A DNA stretch of 64,000 bases. Source: Spinellus fusiger (Eukaryota > Mucoromycota > Mucoromycetes > Mucorales > Phycomycetaceae). Positions within the stretch are counted from its first letter, which is position 1, and every line of letters begins with the position of its first letter. The notes below the pieces were generated by a model. It made no database searches. It saw only the letters and a program-made list of their open reading frames with translations, and was not told the origin of the DNA. Location: the NCBI GenBank assembly GCA_025094145.1, contig JALLLS010000005.1, positions 496,001-560,000 of the forward strand, written 5' to 3'. Positions 21,629 through 32,745 of the stretch are shown in pieces. The translations under genes were made by a program, and so were the position numbers.

Positions 21629-24600
21629 TTTCCCTGTATGCAAAAGGAAGGAGATATTACCGCTTAAAGACCAGAAAATCTTCTGTGTGTGTGCTGATAC
21701 ATTGATCATAAAAGCAAAAAAAAAACTGTTCCTCATGGTAGATATACATCGAGAGATCCTCATTGGTCTCTATAATAGTTTCCACAGAAATACTTTAATA
21801 ATAAACATCATAGTTACTAACCCATCATTATTAGTTAAATATACAAAAATTGTGCTTATGCCAGTGTCATATAATGTTGGCTCAGTATTTAGGATATTAA
21901 ATAGTATTTTTAACAAACTTAACTGTATTTTTTGCCTGTATTTACTTTTATCATAGATGAGAAGCAATTCTTGGTAGTATAAGGGTTTTATAATTTTTTA
22001 GATAAGATAGTCTATAAAAACGTTCAAATAATAATAGAGTGGATATGTGATTGAATAGTTGATGAGGGTTTGTAGTCATAGAAAAAAACTTTACAATGTT
22101 TATTTGGTATGGCAACGTTTGTGATTGCTAATACAAGGACGCTATATTTGGTAACCATTTCAAGGCTCTTATTACGTTCAGGTTGTGCTCTAAGTGTCTC
22201 CTCTTTCTGTGGCTATGGCTATTAAAATACTTTTTGTAGTAATACTTGTGGTAGATAGTGTCCTAGAGTGTTGCTGTTATTTTCTCCTTATCTTTAACTT
22301 TTCTCTCTTTTCTTTAGCAAGTTTATTTTCTTTTGATTCTCTGCTGTGGCTGTTAGAAAATGAAGTATCTTACAACAGGCCAGCCAATCAATATAAATAA
22401 AATAGACTATGCTGAGATTTACATCTTTTTATTCAGCATTTCAACCATTTTCTCATATATTTCTTTTTGATGAGTCATATAGTAACTGGTGGCTAATCTA
22501 TTACTACAGATAAATTGAAAGGACCCTTATGGGGGACAAACGGTATGTAGGCACATTCAACAATAATAGATTAAAGAATAGCTTCATAGAAAGAAAGGAA
22601 ACTTAAAGCATTAATCTTTTGTAACACGAACATGTTTACTCGGTGCTGCTTCCCATTTAAAGAGATCTATCTATGTATTTTTGCATAAAGATTAATGAGC
22701 TAATAAATGATTCCTTCATTCTATAAGACCAGATAGAATAATTGCCCAGTTTAGATATTAGTATATCGAAAGAGTGAGGTAATATGTTTGTTAAGAGAGA
22801 TGTTATATTTTCTAACTCATATGGACGTAGTAGCAAAATCAGAAATATACTTTAGATATTTGTGTAGGTATTCAATATCTTTACAGAATTAAATGAGTTC
22901 TATTTCAGTATAATTGTTACTTTAAAAATTCAACAGATTGATTGTTTTTATTTATTTATATTATCTGTCTTGTAACATTACCTACATGACATAGAGCGTT
23001 ATACAGAACACTGATGCATTAGTTTGTGAGAAATAATCTTATCAGGTTATTCATTCAAGTACTATCATAATATAAAATTTCATGATTCCATTTGTCGTCT
23101 TTGGGGTTTTCAGGCCAAAGGTACACGGAACAGTAGAAAGTGTAGTTAAACTCTGTTGTTGATTGAATAGAATTGTTAAGTTTTTTATACTTTTCTAATG
23201 GTATGTATTCAAGAGTTAACTTATCGAAAATACTGTGAACTATCAACATCACTTGATGTTCGATAGAGTCCTCTTCTTGTTTTGGCAATGAATGGGTCCT
23301 AATTCTCAAGAGGGTGATCCTTCCAAACATAGCAAAAGTCTTCACGACACATTCTTGGTTTTTTATTTTTCTGCTCTCAGATAACTTTTTAGTTAGATTA
23401 GTACTTATTTGTATATCTATAGAATCTCGGTTGGACTGATAGTTCGTTGGTCCGATGTTCTTATGATCGGCTGTTTTATATTACCTAATTACTGGTGGGT
23501 GGTCTTTTTTCTTTTTCTTTTTTATATATATTTATTTATCTAAACCATGGCTTTTTGTTTCTGTTAGTTAATTGCCCGCTACTCGAGTTAAAGACTGTAG
23601 CATTTGTAGTAGGTAGCCTAGTTTTTATTTTGTTTAGAGATATAATTAATCAGTATGGATTTTTTCTCCCAATAGTCTTTATAATAATGACATGCTATGT
23701 GTAAATAAATTTGGTCCTTAACTTTGCATACAAAAAAATGGGCCTGTTGTATCAGTTAAATGTGCAGTCTTTATTAATAGCAATAGTCTTTGCTAGTTCA
23801 TTATTAGAAATATTGCCCATGGCTATACTATCCGTACTAAATTAGTTGCTAGTATAGATATTTTACACTTAAGCATGGATATAAACATTTACCTAAACCC
23901 ACTCACTTGGTTGGTATAATAAGACTGGTATTATGTATTATTTCTTAAGTGTTGAATTTATTGAAGTATCAATTTATCCTGTGTATCTTATGTCAGCACG
24001 CGGAACTGTGATAATATAGACAAATATTTAAACTTTCTTGTTTTTTAAGTGGGGTCTCTTATGAGCTTGGAAATACAATTTTTTTCCGCTTAACTTTTTG
24101 ATCTTTTAAATCACGCTGTACAACGTTCTACATTTAACACTGACAATCACGAATATCCTTGCATGTACTTGTCCAAAAAAAGAAATATATGACAATCACA
24201 ACGGCAATCTTAAACTTAACATCCTTTATGACATTTCTAACATAACCTCATCATCGAGGAGAATATTTACAAATGTACTTGCACATTTTTATTTATTATT
24301 AAGCATTCAATTGATGAAAAGAAAGGCAATGATTACTTTTGACTCATTTATCAAAAAATACTTTGATCATTCTGCGATTCAAATACTCTTATAATACAAT
24401 TTCAGTCATTGTGTATGTATTTTTTTTCTCTGGTTTTTTTCCTCATTAAAGTGCACATCATCTGTCATTCTATTGGAAAAAACTTCACTTATTAAGATAG
24501 AAAGATTTATTTAATTGTATTCAAGCCATACAATTTGGTTAGTTGTCACACAAAGTTCCTGACAAAAAAGAGAGTGAGTCTTGTGTGATTTATGGTAGAA

Positions 24601-25206
24601 CGTCTCTCATCAAATATTATATTTATAATGAGCCTCTCAAGTCAACTTGGGGTTGTATGAGGAATAGATACAGTCATTGCTGCTTCTAGTTTTTCTATTA
24701 TTCACCAGTATCTGTTCAATTCAAATATACATATTCCTAACAAAGTGTAACGTGTATTGATATTATATTAATATAAAGCATCATTCCAATCAGAGTCTAG
24801 CTCATGTCGAAAAAAAAAAGTCCTGTCATATTTATTAATGAACTTACACCTGTATTACTATCACTAGACTGACCTGTTTCGATTTCTATCTGTATAGAGC
24901 TTAATACTCTATTGTTGATCGTAAGACTTAAACCGATCTTTTAGTTAAATATATTTATAGAAAACTCTCTACTGAATTAGACATTTTATAAAGCTTAACA
25001 TATAAAAACAGTTTGGAAACATTATAACTAAGTAATATAAGTAAATCTTACGCAGAACCAATTGCCATAAAAACAATCATCGGCAGTATAGACATAATAT
25101 GTTCTGTGTTGGTTGATGGCATCGGATTCATTGAAGAATTGTTTTAATGATAGATTTGTATTTACAAAGGAGAGTATAGAGATGTATAGAAATTCAACAC
25201 TAATAT
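21629..25206. other. AT-rich gene desert
   Basis: About 3.6 kb of strongly AT-rich DNA. Apart from the open frame at 23055-23345 I see no exon-like segment. Frames such as 22194-22400 are hydrophobic low-complexity translations of T-rich sequence. Confidence 0.4.
23055..23345 (-). CDS. Hypothetical open frame of 96 codons, partly duplicated elsewhere
   Basis: Minus-strand frame with mixed composition (KTFAMFGRITLLRIRTH, LPKQEEDSIEHQ, VYLWPENPKDDKW) that looks more protein-like than its AT-rich surroundings. Bases 23255-23350 are similar to 10951-11056, where the matching frame is broken. It is probably a fragment or exon of an unrecognised gene or repeat family; no function can be assigned. 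Confidence 0.3.
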   Translation of the reverse strand: MKTFAMFGRITLLRIRTHSLPKQEEDSIEHQVMLIVHSIFDKLTLEYIPLEKYKKLNNSIQSTTEFNYTFYCSVYLWPENPKDDKWNHEILYYDST

Positions 25207-25825
25207 TTATTTGAGATCTACTACTTGAAATCCATCTTCATCGGCTACTACTTTATGGGGTAAGTAGGATAGTGGTAATAGTAACAAGAGAGAGAGACTA
25301 ATGGTGGCATCAATGGTGTGCATCGGGATATAGAGTTTATGACAAATACAGATTTCTTAGAAACAGTAGTAGTAAAATGTATATGCAAATACAATCTAAG
25401 CTAGCTGAAGAAATTAGTGATTTAACTCATATTTAGTAATAGAAGATCAATTTACGTTGATAGTTAGACCCAGAAAAGCAATGATTGAAATTGATAGAAA
25501 AGAGATTCCCCAGTACTGTTGACATGAGGAAGGAGAGGTTTTATCGAGTATTCTAGTCAAGCAAGTAGACCGAAAGTCTTCCTTCATCATGATAAGAACA
25601 ATGACATGCATGGTGTAGTTGAAATATGCAATAATAGTTAGAATAAAATAGATCCACCAGCCAATGGTCAATGCTGATAGATGTGTCTATAGTGCAGTCA
25701 GATAGTTAATGAGTACTCTTTGATTTGAGGTATTCTGGAATTACTTTATACACAGCCCACACTGTATACACACTTGTTACAGTCAAAGTGATGCTAATAC
25801 TACACGATATTAACATTGTCGACAT
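25207..25825 (-). CDS. Putative small membrane protein, multi-exon
   Basis: Exon 1 (25745-25825) and exon 2 (25456-25686) join in phase through GT-AG. Hydrophobic stretches are LISCSISITLTVTSVYTVWA, WWIYFILTIIAYFNY with HVIVLIMM, and WGISFLSISIIAFLGLTI: three, possibly four, membrane segments, with a charged loop (KEDFRSTCLTRILDK) between the second and third. Beyond exon 2 the continuation is uncertain. A frame ending SYLPHKVVADEDGFQVVDLK then TAA (25207) looks like the true C-terminus, but a TAA lies between it and the best acceptor near 25400. I do not recognise the family. The mixed composition of the loops supports a real gene in otherwise empty DNA. Confidence 0.45.
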
Positions 25826-26785
25826 TTAAAAATGATGAATGAGAACTAGATGAACATAAATCAGTGATATATTAGACATAGTATGCTGATTTACATGTCC
25901 ATAGACTATCCACTGAACACCCCATCTCACCCAATGTCCTCATCTGTGCAGTTATTACTTCATAAGAGACACTATTCTAGTGGATGTGTGATATATTACC
26001 GCCTGCATCTATGCTATAAAAATATAGACAGTTCTATCCAAGCGAATCTTACTAGAATGCCACATCTTTTCTTTCTCTTCCAAACTCATGACTAGTGAGC
26101 AGGAATAAAGTAATGAACAAATATGATATATCGTGTTTTGTTTTGCACATTTACATAAATGATAACTCAAATATTGGATAAATAAATAGATGAATTGTGT
26201 CATTCTATTCATATAACCTTGAATATCACAATTTATTTAAAAGTGTCGTCCTTATTCCAATGGGTCAAGGTCAAAGAGATAAAATGCATATGCACATTCA
26301 TTCTATAGATTTAAACTTGTTTGTACCCATAAATTCAAATAAAGACTCCTTCATTCTGGTCGGTAGGATTCTATTTTTATTAATGCCTCTACTAGGAACA
26401 AATAGATCATAATTAAATACAAAGAATGACAATGCTCTTCGTGGCTTTGATATTTTTGTCTACAAACAACACACAAAAGTTAAATTTATCTTTATAAAAT
26501 ACCGATTATATTTCCAATTTTTGTGGGTTACGATCGTACAAGACATCAATGCCCAGTTACCTTTTTTTTATTGGTGTACTAAGCTTATTCAGTCAAAAAA
26601 GTGTATGTACCAATCATTTATTGCTTAGATTATTAGATACACCTTTATGGAATTCCTCATAAAAGATGTGCACATAAAATTAAAGAAGATGTCTATGGGT
26701 TTGGATCTGCTTGTATTAAGGTTCAAAAGTAGTAATTAGTTAAGGAAGTAAGAGTAATAAAAGAGTGGAAATATATATCTAGAGA
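25826..26785. other. AT-rich intergenic
   Basis: No feature seen between the membrane-protein gene and the oxidoreductase. Confidence 0.35.
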
Positions 26786-28164
26786 TTATGAATGAGACCT
26801 TTCCATGAATTCACAGATGCGTGCAATAGGCTGTCCCTTTTCATGTATATAATAAAGAAGGGTGTTTGCTACTTTCTTCAGATGAAAGTCGTTCATTGTA
26901 ACTCGTTCAATAATATACTTTAAGTAGGATACCATAGAGCTTCCTTTCTTTGTAGAGAAAGGGAGTCCTCGAAACAGAATACCGGTCAGATAACCAATGC
27001 CATGAGTTGGTCCAAGTGATACAAGCATTCCGTCACGACAACCTAGGTAAGGCTTTTGTTCTTTTCCTGTCAATAACCTTCTCAAGTTGTATACACAATG
27101 AAGACCTTGCATATGTGCGGTAAAATACATTTTTTGATCGTCAACAGAATTCATGTCTCCAACAGAATATATATTGGTGGTGCCTTCCACCTGTAGATAG
27201 GAGTTCACAATGACTTGGCCTTTCTCGTTTAGCCAGTCTGAATGAAATACTCTCAAATATTCTGTATTAGGCTTGATACCGATGGCAGTATATACTAAAT
27301 CGCTTTCGATAGTTACTCCAGTCCTTGATGTTTTATATTGGTATCGGCCGTTTGCATTGGGGCATGACAGTCCACTGATAGGATAGGCTCTCTCACCATG
27401 GAATACCTTAAGGGCCTTTTTTTCCATAATAATGTCGTTGCAAAGTTTTCCTATGTTGTGTGGGGCGTTGGGTAGAACAATTCCATTGCTATTTATAAGG
27501 GTGATGTTTTTCTCAGGCGAACGATGGATGATTTCAGTGACAAGCTCTACACCCACAGGTCCTCCACCAATACAAAGGATATCTTTAGCATTCTTGTAGA
27601 TCTCTCTCTGATCTTTCAGATAGTTAAGACGGTCCTCGATATCAACAAGGGTTTTATGGTCGTGGTCTATCCTCCATGGCGCAGAGTTGTGTGAGCCGGT
27701 GCAAAGAATAGCGTAATCAAAGTAAAGATACCCATTGTTCAATACCACTATTTTGTTTTAGTCTTATATGGCAAAGTATTCCTTACCTTTGTTTTCTTCA
27801 AGGTCGACTATTTTTCCATGAATAAACGTTATACCAAGTGGGTCGAGTATTGAAGTATAGTTCTCAGTGATGTTTTTAAAGTGTGTTTCGAAGTCTTTAT
27901 CTGTTGTCTTGTATAATACAGAACATAGTGAGGGTGTATATTCAAAAAAAGACTTTATATTGATATAAACTGTTTTTAGTATTCTTTTCTTATATTTAAT
28001 ATCTCTTTTTCATCCCTTTTTTTAGTCTCATTAAAACAGCATACCTTGCTATCAACAAGAGTGATGTTGAGTCTACTCTTGTCCTTCTCACAGGCTAGAA
28101 TTGTGGCCATAAGAATGCCCGCAGCACCTCCACCAACGATGACTAAGTCTTTTTTTTGAGACAT
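26786..28164 (-). CDS. AIF/FSP1-like FAD-NAD(P)H oxidoreductase
   Basis: Three exons: 28045-28164, 27787-27952 and 26786-27747, all in phase; 415 residues. It belongs to the two-dinucleotide-binding pyridine nucleotide-disulfide oxidoreductases, closest in layout to AIFM2/FSP1 and fungal AIF1. The FAD site is VIVGGGAAGILMA at the N-terminus; the NAD(P)H site is ILCIGGGPVGVELV; the second FAD motif is TNIYSVGDMNS; FEYTPSLCSVLY is also family-typical. There is no mitochondrial presequence (MSQKKDLVIVGGG) and no CxxC redox pair, so a cytosolic or lipid-associated quinone/NADH oxidoreductase role is likely. Substrate and role are inference. It is an isolated intact gene in transposon-rich DNA. 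Confidence 0.92.
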
Positions 28165-28553
28165 TAGAAAAGCAGTAAAAATTAAAATGAGAGTTAAGAT
28201 GAGAAGAGATGGAATTATATTAAGAACTAGAAATATTACTAATAATTAACCATTATTATAGGTCTAATTTGAGCTAAGATTTTATTGACTAACAACTGGT
28301 ACTATCTGAACTCAGATAAAGGGGATATTCAATAGCTCGGACAAATAAAGCTTTGATACATCGGAATCATAAATGAGGTTCAAACCACAGATAGATTCAG
28401 ATTTAAATAGAAAGGTTTAGGCATTCTATTGAATATCATAATTGTTTACAAACTATACTATCAAAGAAAGCCAGTTAGTGACAATATAAAGCATCTGAAT
28501 ACTAATTTAAAAAAAATATAAAAAAACCAAAAATGTAACTGAAGTATACATAT

Positions 28554-28670
28554 TATACTATTTCCGAAAAGTAATGTCGTATTCGTTTGTTGTATTCGTT
28601 TGTCGCATCTGCGTATAGATTGTATTATGAAATTTCATGAAATCCGATATTACTTTTTGGAAATGGTGTA
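28554..28670. mobile_element. MITE copy 1 (117 bp)
   Basis: Ends are inverted: TATACTATTTCCGAAAAGTA on the left and, read in reverse, TACACCATTTCCAAAAAGTA on the right (three mismatches). Each end begins with TA. The body carries TCGTTTGTCGCATCTGCGTA, shared with copy 2. No coding capacity. Confidence 0.8.
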
Positions 28671-29670
28671 CACGGATACATTCATCATTCTATTTCTCTA
28701 TTTTGATCACGCTTATAGATTCATATTCTTTCTCATTTGAATCAATAAGATAGTCTCTGATTGACTGTTTATTTTATTTTTTATTTTATCTGTCTAGCTT
28801 TGAGTAGCCCAGGAACCTTACCATATTTTATCAGATGAGTACACGTAGATATATTACATAAAATACTCTTACATAAACATTTAAGTACTTAGTCTAGACT
28901 TCTAGATGCAGTGCAGTACAGTGTAGTGTGACACAGTGTAGTGTTTAACATCAAAAAAAAAATACGCGCAAAAAAATACTTATATAGTCTACATTTAAAT
29001 ATTAGAGAAATATTTTGATAAAAAGACCGAGTTTATCTTTTCTCTCTCTTTTGATTATGTACAGTGATTATATATATATATATATTTGAACATGCATAAA
29101 TGCATTGACAAGAAATAGAATCAAGGCATGGATCAAACATATCCCTTACATTAATATGGGTCTTAATAAATAGTCACTCACCCTTTCTTCTTGAAGGATA
29201 GTATATTATAGCAGAAAGAAAGTCATAGTTGGATGTTCCTCTTTTTAGTATGAGTGCCGAGAATCAATTAAAAAATAATAATCACATAGGGTTGTTTGTA
29301 AAATAGGGCTACTACACATAATTCAGTGGTTAGACTGTAATGAATCGAGTAATGACCTTCATATGATAATTACAAAGATATATAGAATCTTAAATGCCTT
29401 TTAATACCTATATTATTAACTCATTAAAAATAAGATGGTTAGTAATCTCAAGAGATGTATTTTTATTAGATCAGTAAATAAGCATATTCGAGCTTTTAGA
29501 TATTACTTTATTAAGTTACGATCTTCTTCATCTCATGGTCCAAGATATCACTCAAATCATCCAAAAGAAGCCAAGAAAGATAAATACATACTTTTGTGAG
29601 GTTACACCTTTATCACGACCTCACACTTTTCTCTCTGTCTTTACAACAGGTTTCCTAGTACGACATCTAG

Positions 29671-29774
29671 TACACTATTTTCGAATATAAATATCGCATT
29701 TGTTTGTCGCATCTGCGTATATATTGTATTATAAAATTTCATAAAACGCAAGATTACCTTTTGGAAATGGTGTA
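29671..29774. mobile_element. MITE copy 2 (104 bp)
   Basis: Begins TACACTATTTTCGAA and ends TTGGAAATGGTGTA (inverted match). It shares TTTGTCGCATCTGCGTATA and TGTATTATAAAATTTCAT-like sequence with copy 1. The first 12 bases are identical to the end of the Tc1-like element at 19966, TA included. Confidence 0.8.
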
Positions 29775-30551
29775 TTGTCCTCTTAAAAAAGCAATTTATT
29801 TTCGTACTTAGTACATAGATTAGTGTAACAAAACAAGTTTTATTTATCATAATACTGGTCTATTCTGAGGTCTTAATATCCTTCTCAACTACTTTTTCTA
29901 GAAAACCAAAGAAGTACCTGAAAAATATTAATTGACTTTAGTACAATGATCTTAATTTATCGATCCTATCTTGATAATAGAGTTGTTAATATTGTTAGAT
30001 TTACTCTAGGTATTGAGCTAGAATATTGGTTTATGCTCATTTTATCTGACCTTGGTGAATGGTTTAATTCTTTTTATTTTACTTTCTGAAATTGATTTGA
30101 TACTATTTGAAAGTACTTTGTGCACAGTGAAGTAATGAAAAATAGGTTGTGTCTTACCAAAGAAGAATTCCTGTGGACTATTTTATACTGTATATTCCCT
30201 GGGAAATGAGTATTGAACGAAAGAAAATGGTAGAACAAATATTAAATCAGAAAAATAACTTATATTCTTTATTTTGGTATCACTACAGAAATCTATAGTG
30301 AGATACAGGGATAGTATTGTCTACTTAAACTAAAGCTATGGAAGCATAAGAGCTAAGAGTGTTTTTTTATGTCTTATGCGATCTATGTTTTCAGAAGTTC
30401 GGTTTTAGTGTGTGATTTACAGTGGGTCCATATTTGAGTAAATGGCTGTCATGTCATGGAAGAAATGTTTATAAACGAGATACGAGACTGTTAACAAGAT
30501 CCTGTCCACTAAGAAAAAGGCAGTAATTTGTTATAATTATGGAATGAGATT

Positions 30552-30810
30552 GTAACACTTAATATCATTTTCGATGCCACTCCTTTCAACCCTGACCATG
30601 TTTTGACGACGGCAGATCGCTTGGTCTCCAAGCTACAGGCCGAGTTGAGCTTGGATAACTATATTTAATCATAAAACACAAAGCACCCAAAAAAAACAAC
30701 TAGAAAATAGAAAAACACAAAAATAAGAGTTGTGATATTTCCGTATATAGTGAATTCATAATAAAAACGAGCTACGTTCCTTTACAAAAAAAAAGTAACA
30801 CTTAATATCA
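30552..30810 (+). mobile_element. 5'-truncated LINE copy with 16-bp target-site duplication
   Basis: The 227-bp insert (30568-30794) encodes the last 32 or so codons of a LINE reverse-transcriptase protein (ATPFNPDHVLTTADRLVSKL, ending in LDNYI and a stop), its 3' untranslated region and a TTTACAAAAAAAAA tail. GTAACACTTAATATCA is found directly before (30552-30567) and after (30795-30810): a perfect 16-bp duplication, the signature of target-primed reverse transcription. The insert matches the 3' end of the LINE at 33087-35033, which lies in the opposite orientation. Confidence 0.93.
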
Positions 30811-31040
30811 ATTACTATTTTTTTTATATCTATAAACTATGTCTTTTTTTATTTTAGTTTATGGGTGCGAAGAATGAAACTTTTCTTGTCTCCTCTTACA
30901 AAAGTAATGAATAGGTATCTTATTTTTTAAATAATATATTATAGAGGTGCCGATTCATGATAATAAACACTTGTAGCATTTTCTGAATGACATGCTACTA
31001 TTCTAAAGAGCTACACAGTCACACAACATTAGAAAGGGTA

Positions 31041-32241
31041 CGACCCCATAATTTATACATTTTTAAACATGATTCTTCTTCTTTTTACCACAGAATCACA
31101 TTCCAATAATCAATCTCAAATGTCAAATGCAGGATCTTCGACTAGAAACTCTATAGTCTATAATAAGATTAAAGAAAGAGAGTAATAGGGTGTTTAATGG
31201 CTTAAAAAAGGATGACTCGATAGGTAGCATTTTAAAGGTCGTTGGCATTAGCAAGACTACTGTCCAGAATATGGTTAGTAGAATCAAGACTACTGGTGCA
31301 CCAAAAAAAAACTTAAAGAGAGAGATCTCAGACGACTTGAGGTTATTCTAAAAGGCAAATGAATTGTCTCATAACTATATTAATTTGGAACTTAAAGCAT
31401 ATGAGATAATTATCTATAGAGCAACATTCATCAAATACATACATCAGATTGGGTTTAGTTCCTGCTTTGCAGCACACAAGCCAAGGTTGTCTGAAGAAAA
31501 TTTGAAGAAAAGGCTTTGTTGGGCAAAGGAACGGATCAATAGGACCCCTGAGGACTGGAGACACATTGTATGGTCTGATGAGTCACAGTTTGAAATAGAG
31601 GGTTACCAGGGAAGGGCCAAAGTGATTCGAAAGATCGGCGAGAGGTATAAGGCTGCTCATATCATACCTACAACCAAATGGGGAAAGGCAACGTAATGAT
31701 CTGGAGCTGTTTTTGGGCTGGTGGATTTGGGTCTTTGGTCTTTATTGATGACACTGTAAATCAGAACATATGTCAACATTTTGGCAGGAAAATTTCTGCC
31801 ATGGTTTATTGAATTGAATGAGAAAGAGGATAAGGACTTTATATTCCAAGAAGATAGGGCTAGCTGTCATACAGGTGCCTATACAGCATGGTGGAAAAAC
31901 ACACATGCAATCAGGCGTTTTGATTAATGGCCCGCCCAAAGTCCTGATCTCAACCCCATTAAACATCTCTGGAGCTGTCTTGATAACCTTATCAATGACA
32001 AGAGGGCTGGTATCAAAAATATTGATGAGCTCAAGACAGTTTTAGAAGAAGCTTGGGGAAATATCCAGATCGATCTTGCCGAACGTTTAGTTGGCTCAAT
32101 GAAGGATCGCTGCTAGGCAGTTATTGATGCCAAAGGTGACCCAGCAAATTATTAAATAGACTTTTATATATACATTAATATAAACAATATTCTAAACTAA
32201 CTTTGTGTTGAATGAGGTCATTGGCATGTGTTTTGAGGTCG
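31041..32241 (+). mobile_element. Degenerate Tc1-like element
   Basis: A 1.2-kb unit around a Tc1 transposase relic. Possible imperfect ends are TACGACCCCATAATTTATAC at 31039 and, inverted, TACGACCTCAAAACACATGC ending at 32243; each would be TA plus a CGACC terminus. The size fits the superfamily. The terminal repeats match at only about two thirds of positions, so the exact limits are uncertain. Confidence 0.55.
31200..32160 (+). pseudogene. Tc1 transposase relic with mutated catalytic Glu
   Basis: In order: an HTH-like stretch (SIGSILKVVGISKTTVQNMV), KPRLSEENLKKRLCWAKERI, HIVWSDESQFEIEG (first Asp), a frameshift near 31690, then IWSCFWAGGFGSL, FIFQEDRASCHTG (second Asp), WPAQSPDLNPIKHLW (catalytic Glu replaced by Lys) and IDAKGDPANY at the end. 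Several stops and frameshifts break it. The family match is unambiguous; the copy is dead. Confidence 0.9.
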
Positions 32242-32485
32242 TAGCATTTTTATCCGTAAAGCATGTTCTTTCTCAAGATTTCAAAAAATGAAAATCGTAT
32301 ACTTTCTAATTTTGTATGACTGTAGAAGGAAGAGGACTACATGGGCTTGGATTGAGAAGAGTATTAACTTATCTAATAACACAACGAGTGTCTTGATAAT
32401 GATTCAATCAAGAGAGATGATATGCCTACCTTGTACTTCATACTTGTCTTGAGAATAACACGCCAGATACCATCTATTAGAAGCA

Positions 32486-32665
32486 GAGTCAGTACTATGT
32501 CTTGTGGAATACAATGAACTCACATCAAGATGAAGACATTGCTTAACTTTTTACTTTCATAATAGCCTTTGGTGTTGTCTATCACCTCTTTCTATTGTTT
32601 CTCTTTGTTAATAATAACACATTACCTTGCTTATTTATGCTTATCTCGACAAGAAGTTAAGTATC
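32486..32665. repeat. Dispersed repeat, copy A
   Basis: About 180 bp that matches 38246-38432 in the same orientation, sharing GAGTCAGTACTATGT, AAAGACATTGCTTA-like and TTCTATTGTTTCTCTTTGTT blocks. On the minus strand both copies keep the frame QRETIExGDRxxQxLx, so they may come from a coding exon. Confidence 0.75.
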
Positions 32666-32745
32666 AATTTAATCGTCTCTGTGATAGATAACAAAATAAT
32701 AATAAGACCAAAGAATAAAAAACATTATCATATTGGTGAGGCATA

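Larger units (their letters stand above)
28165..30551. other. AT-rich intergenic containing two MITEs
   Basis: No gene supported. A short (TA)n lies at about 29070-29083. The only structured elements are the two miniature elements described separately. Confidence 0.4.
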
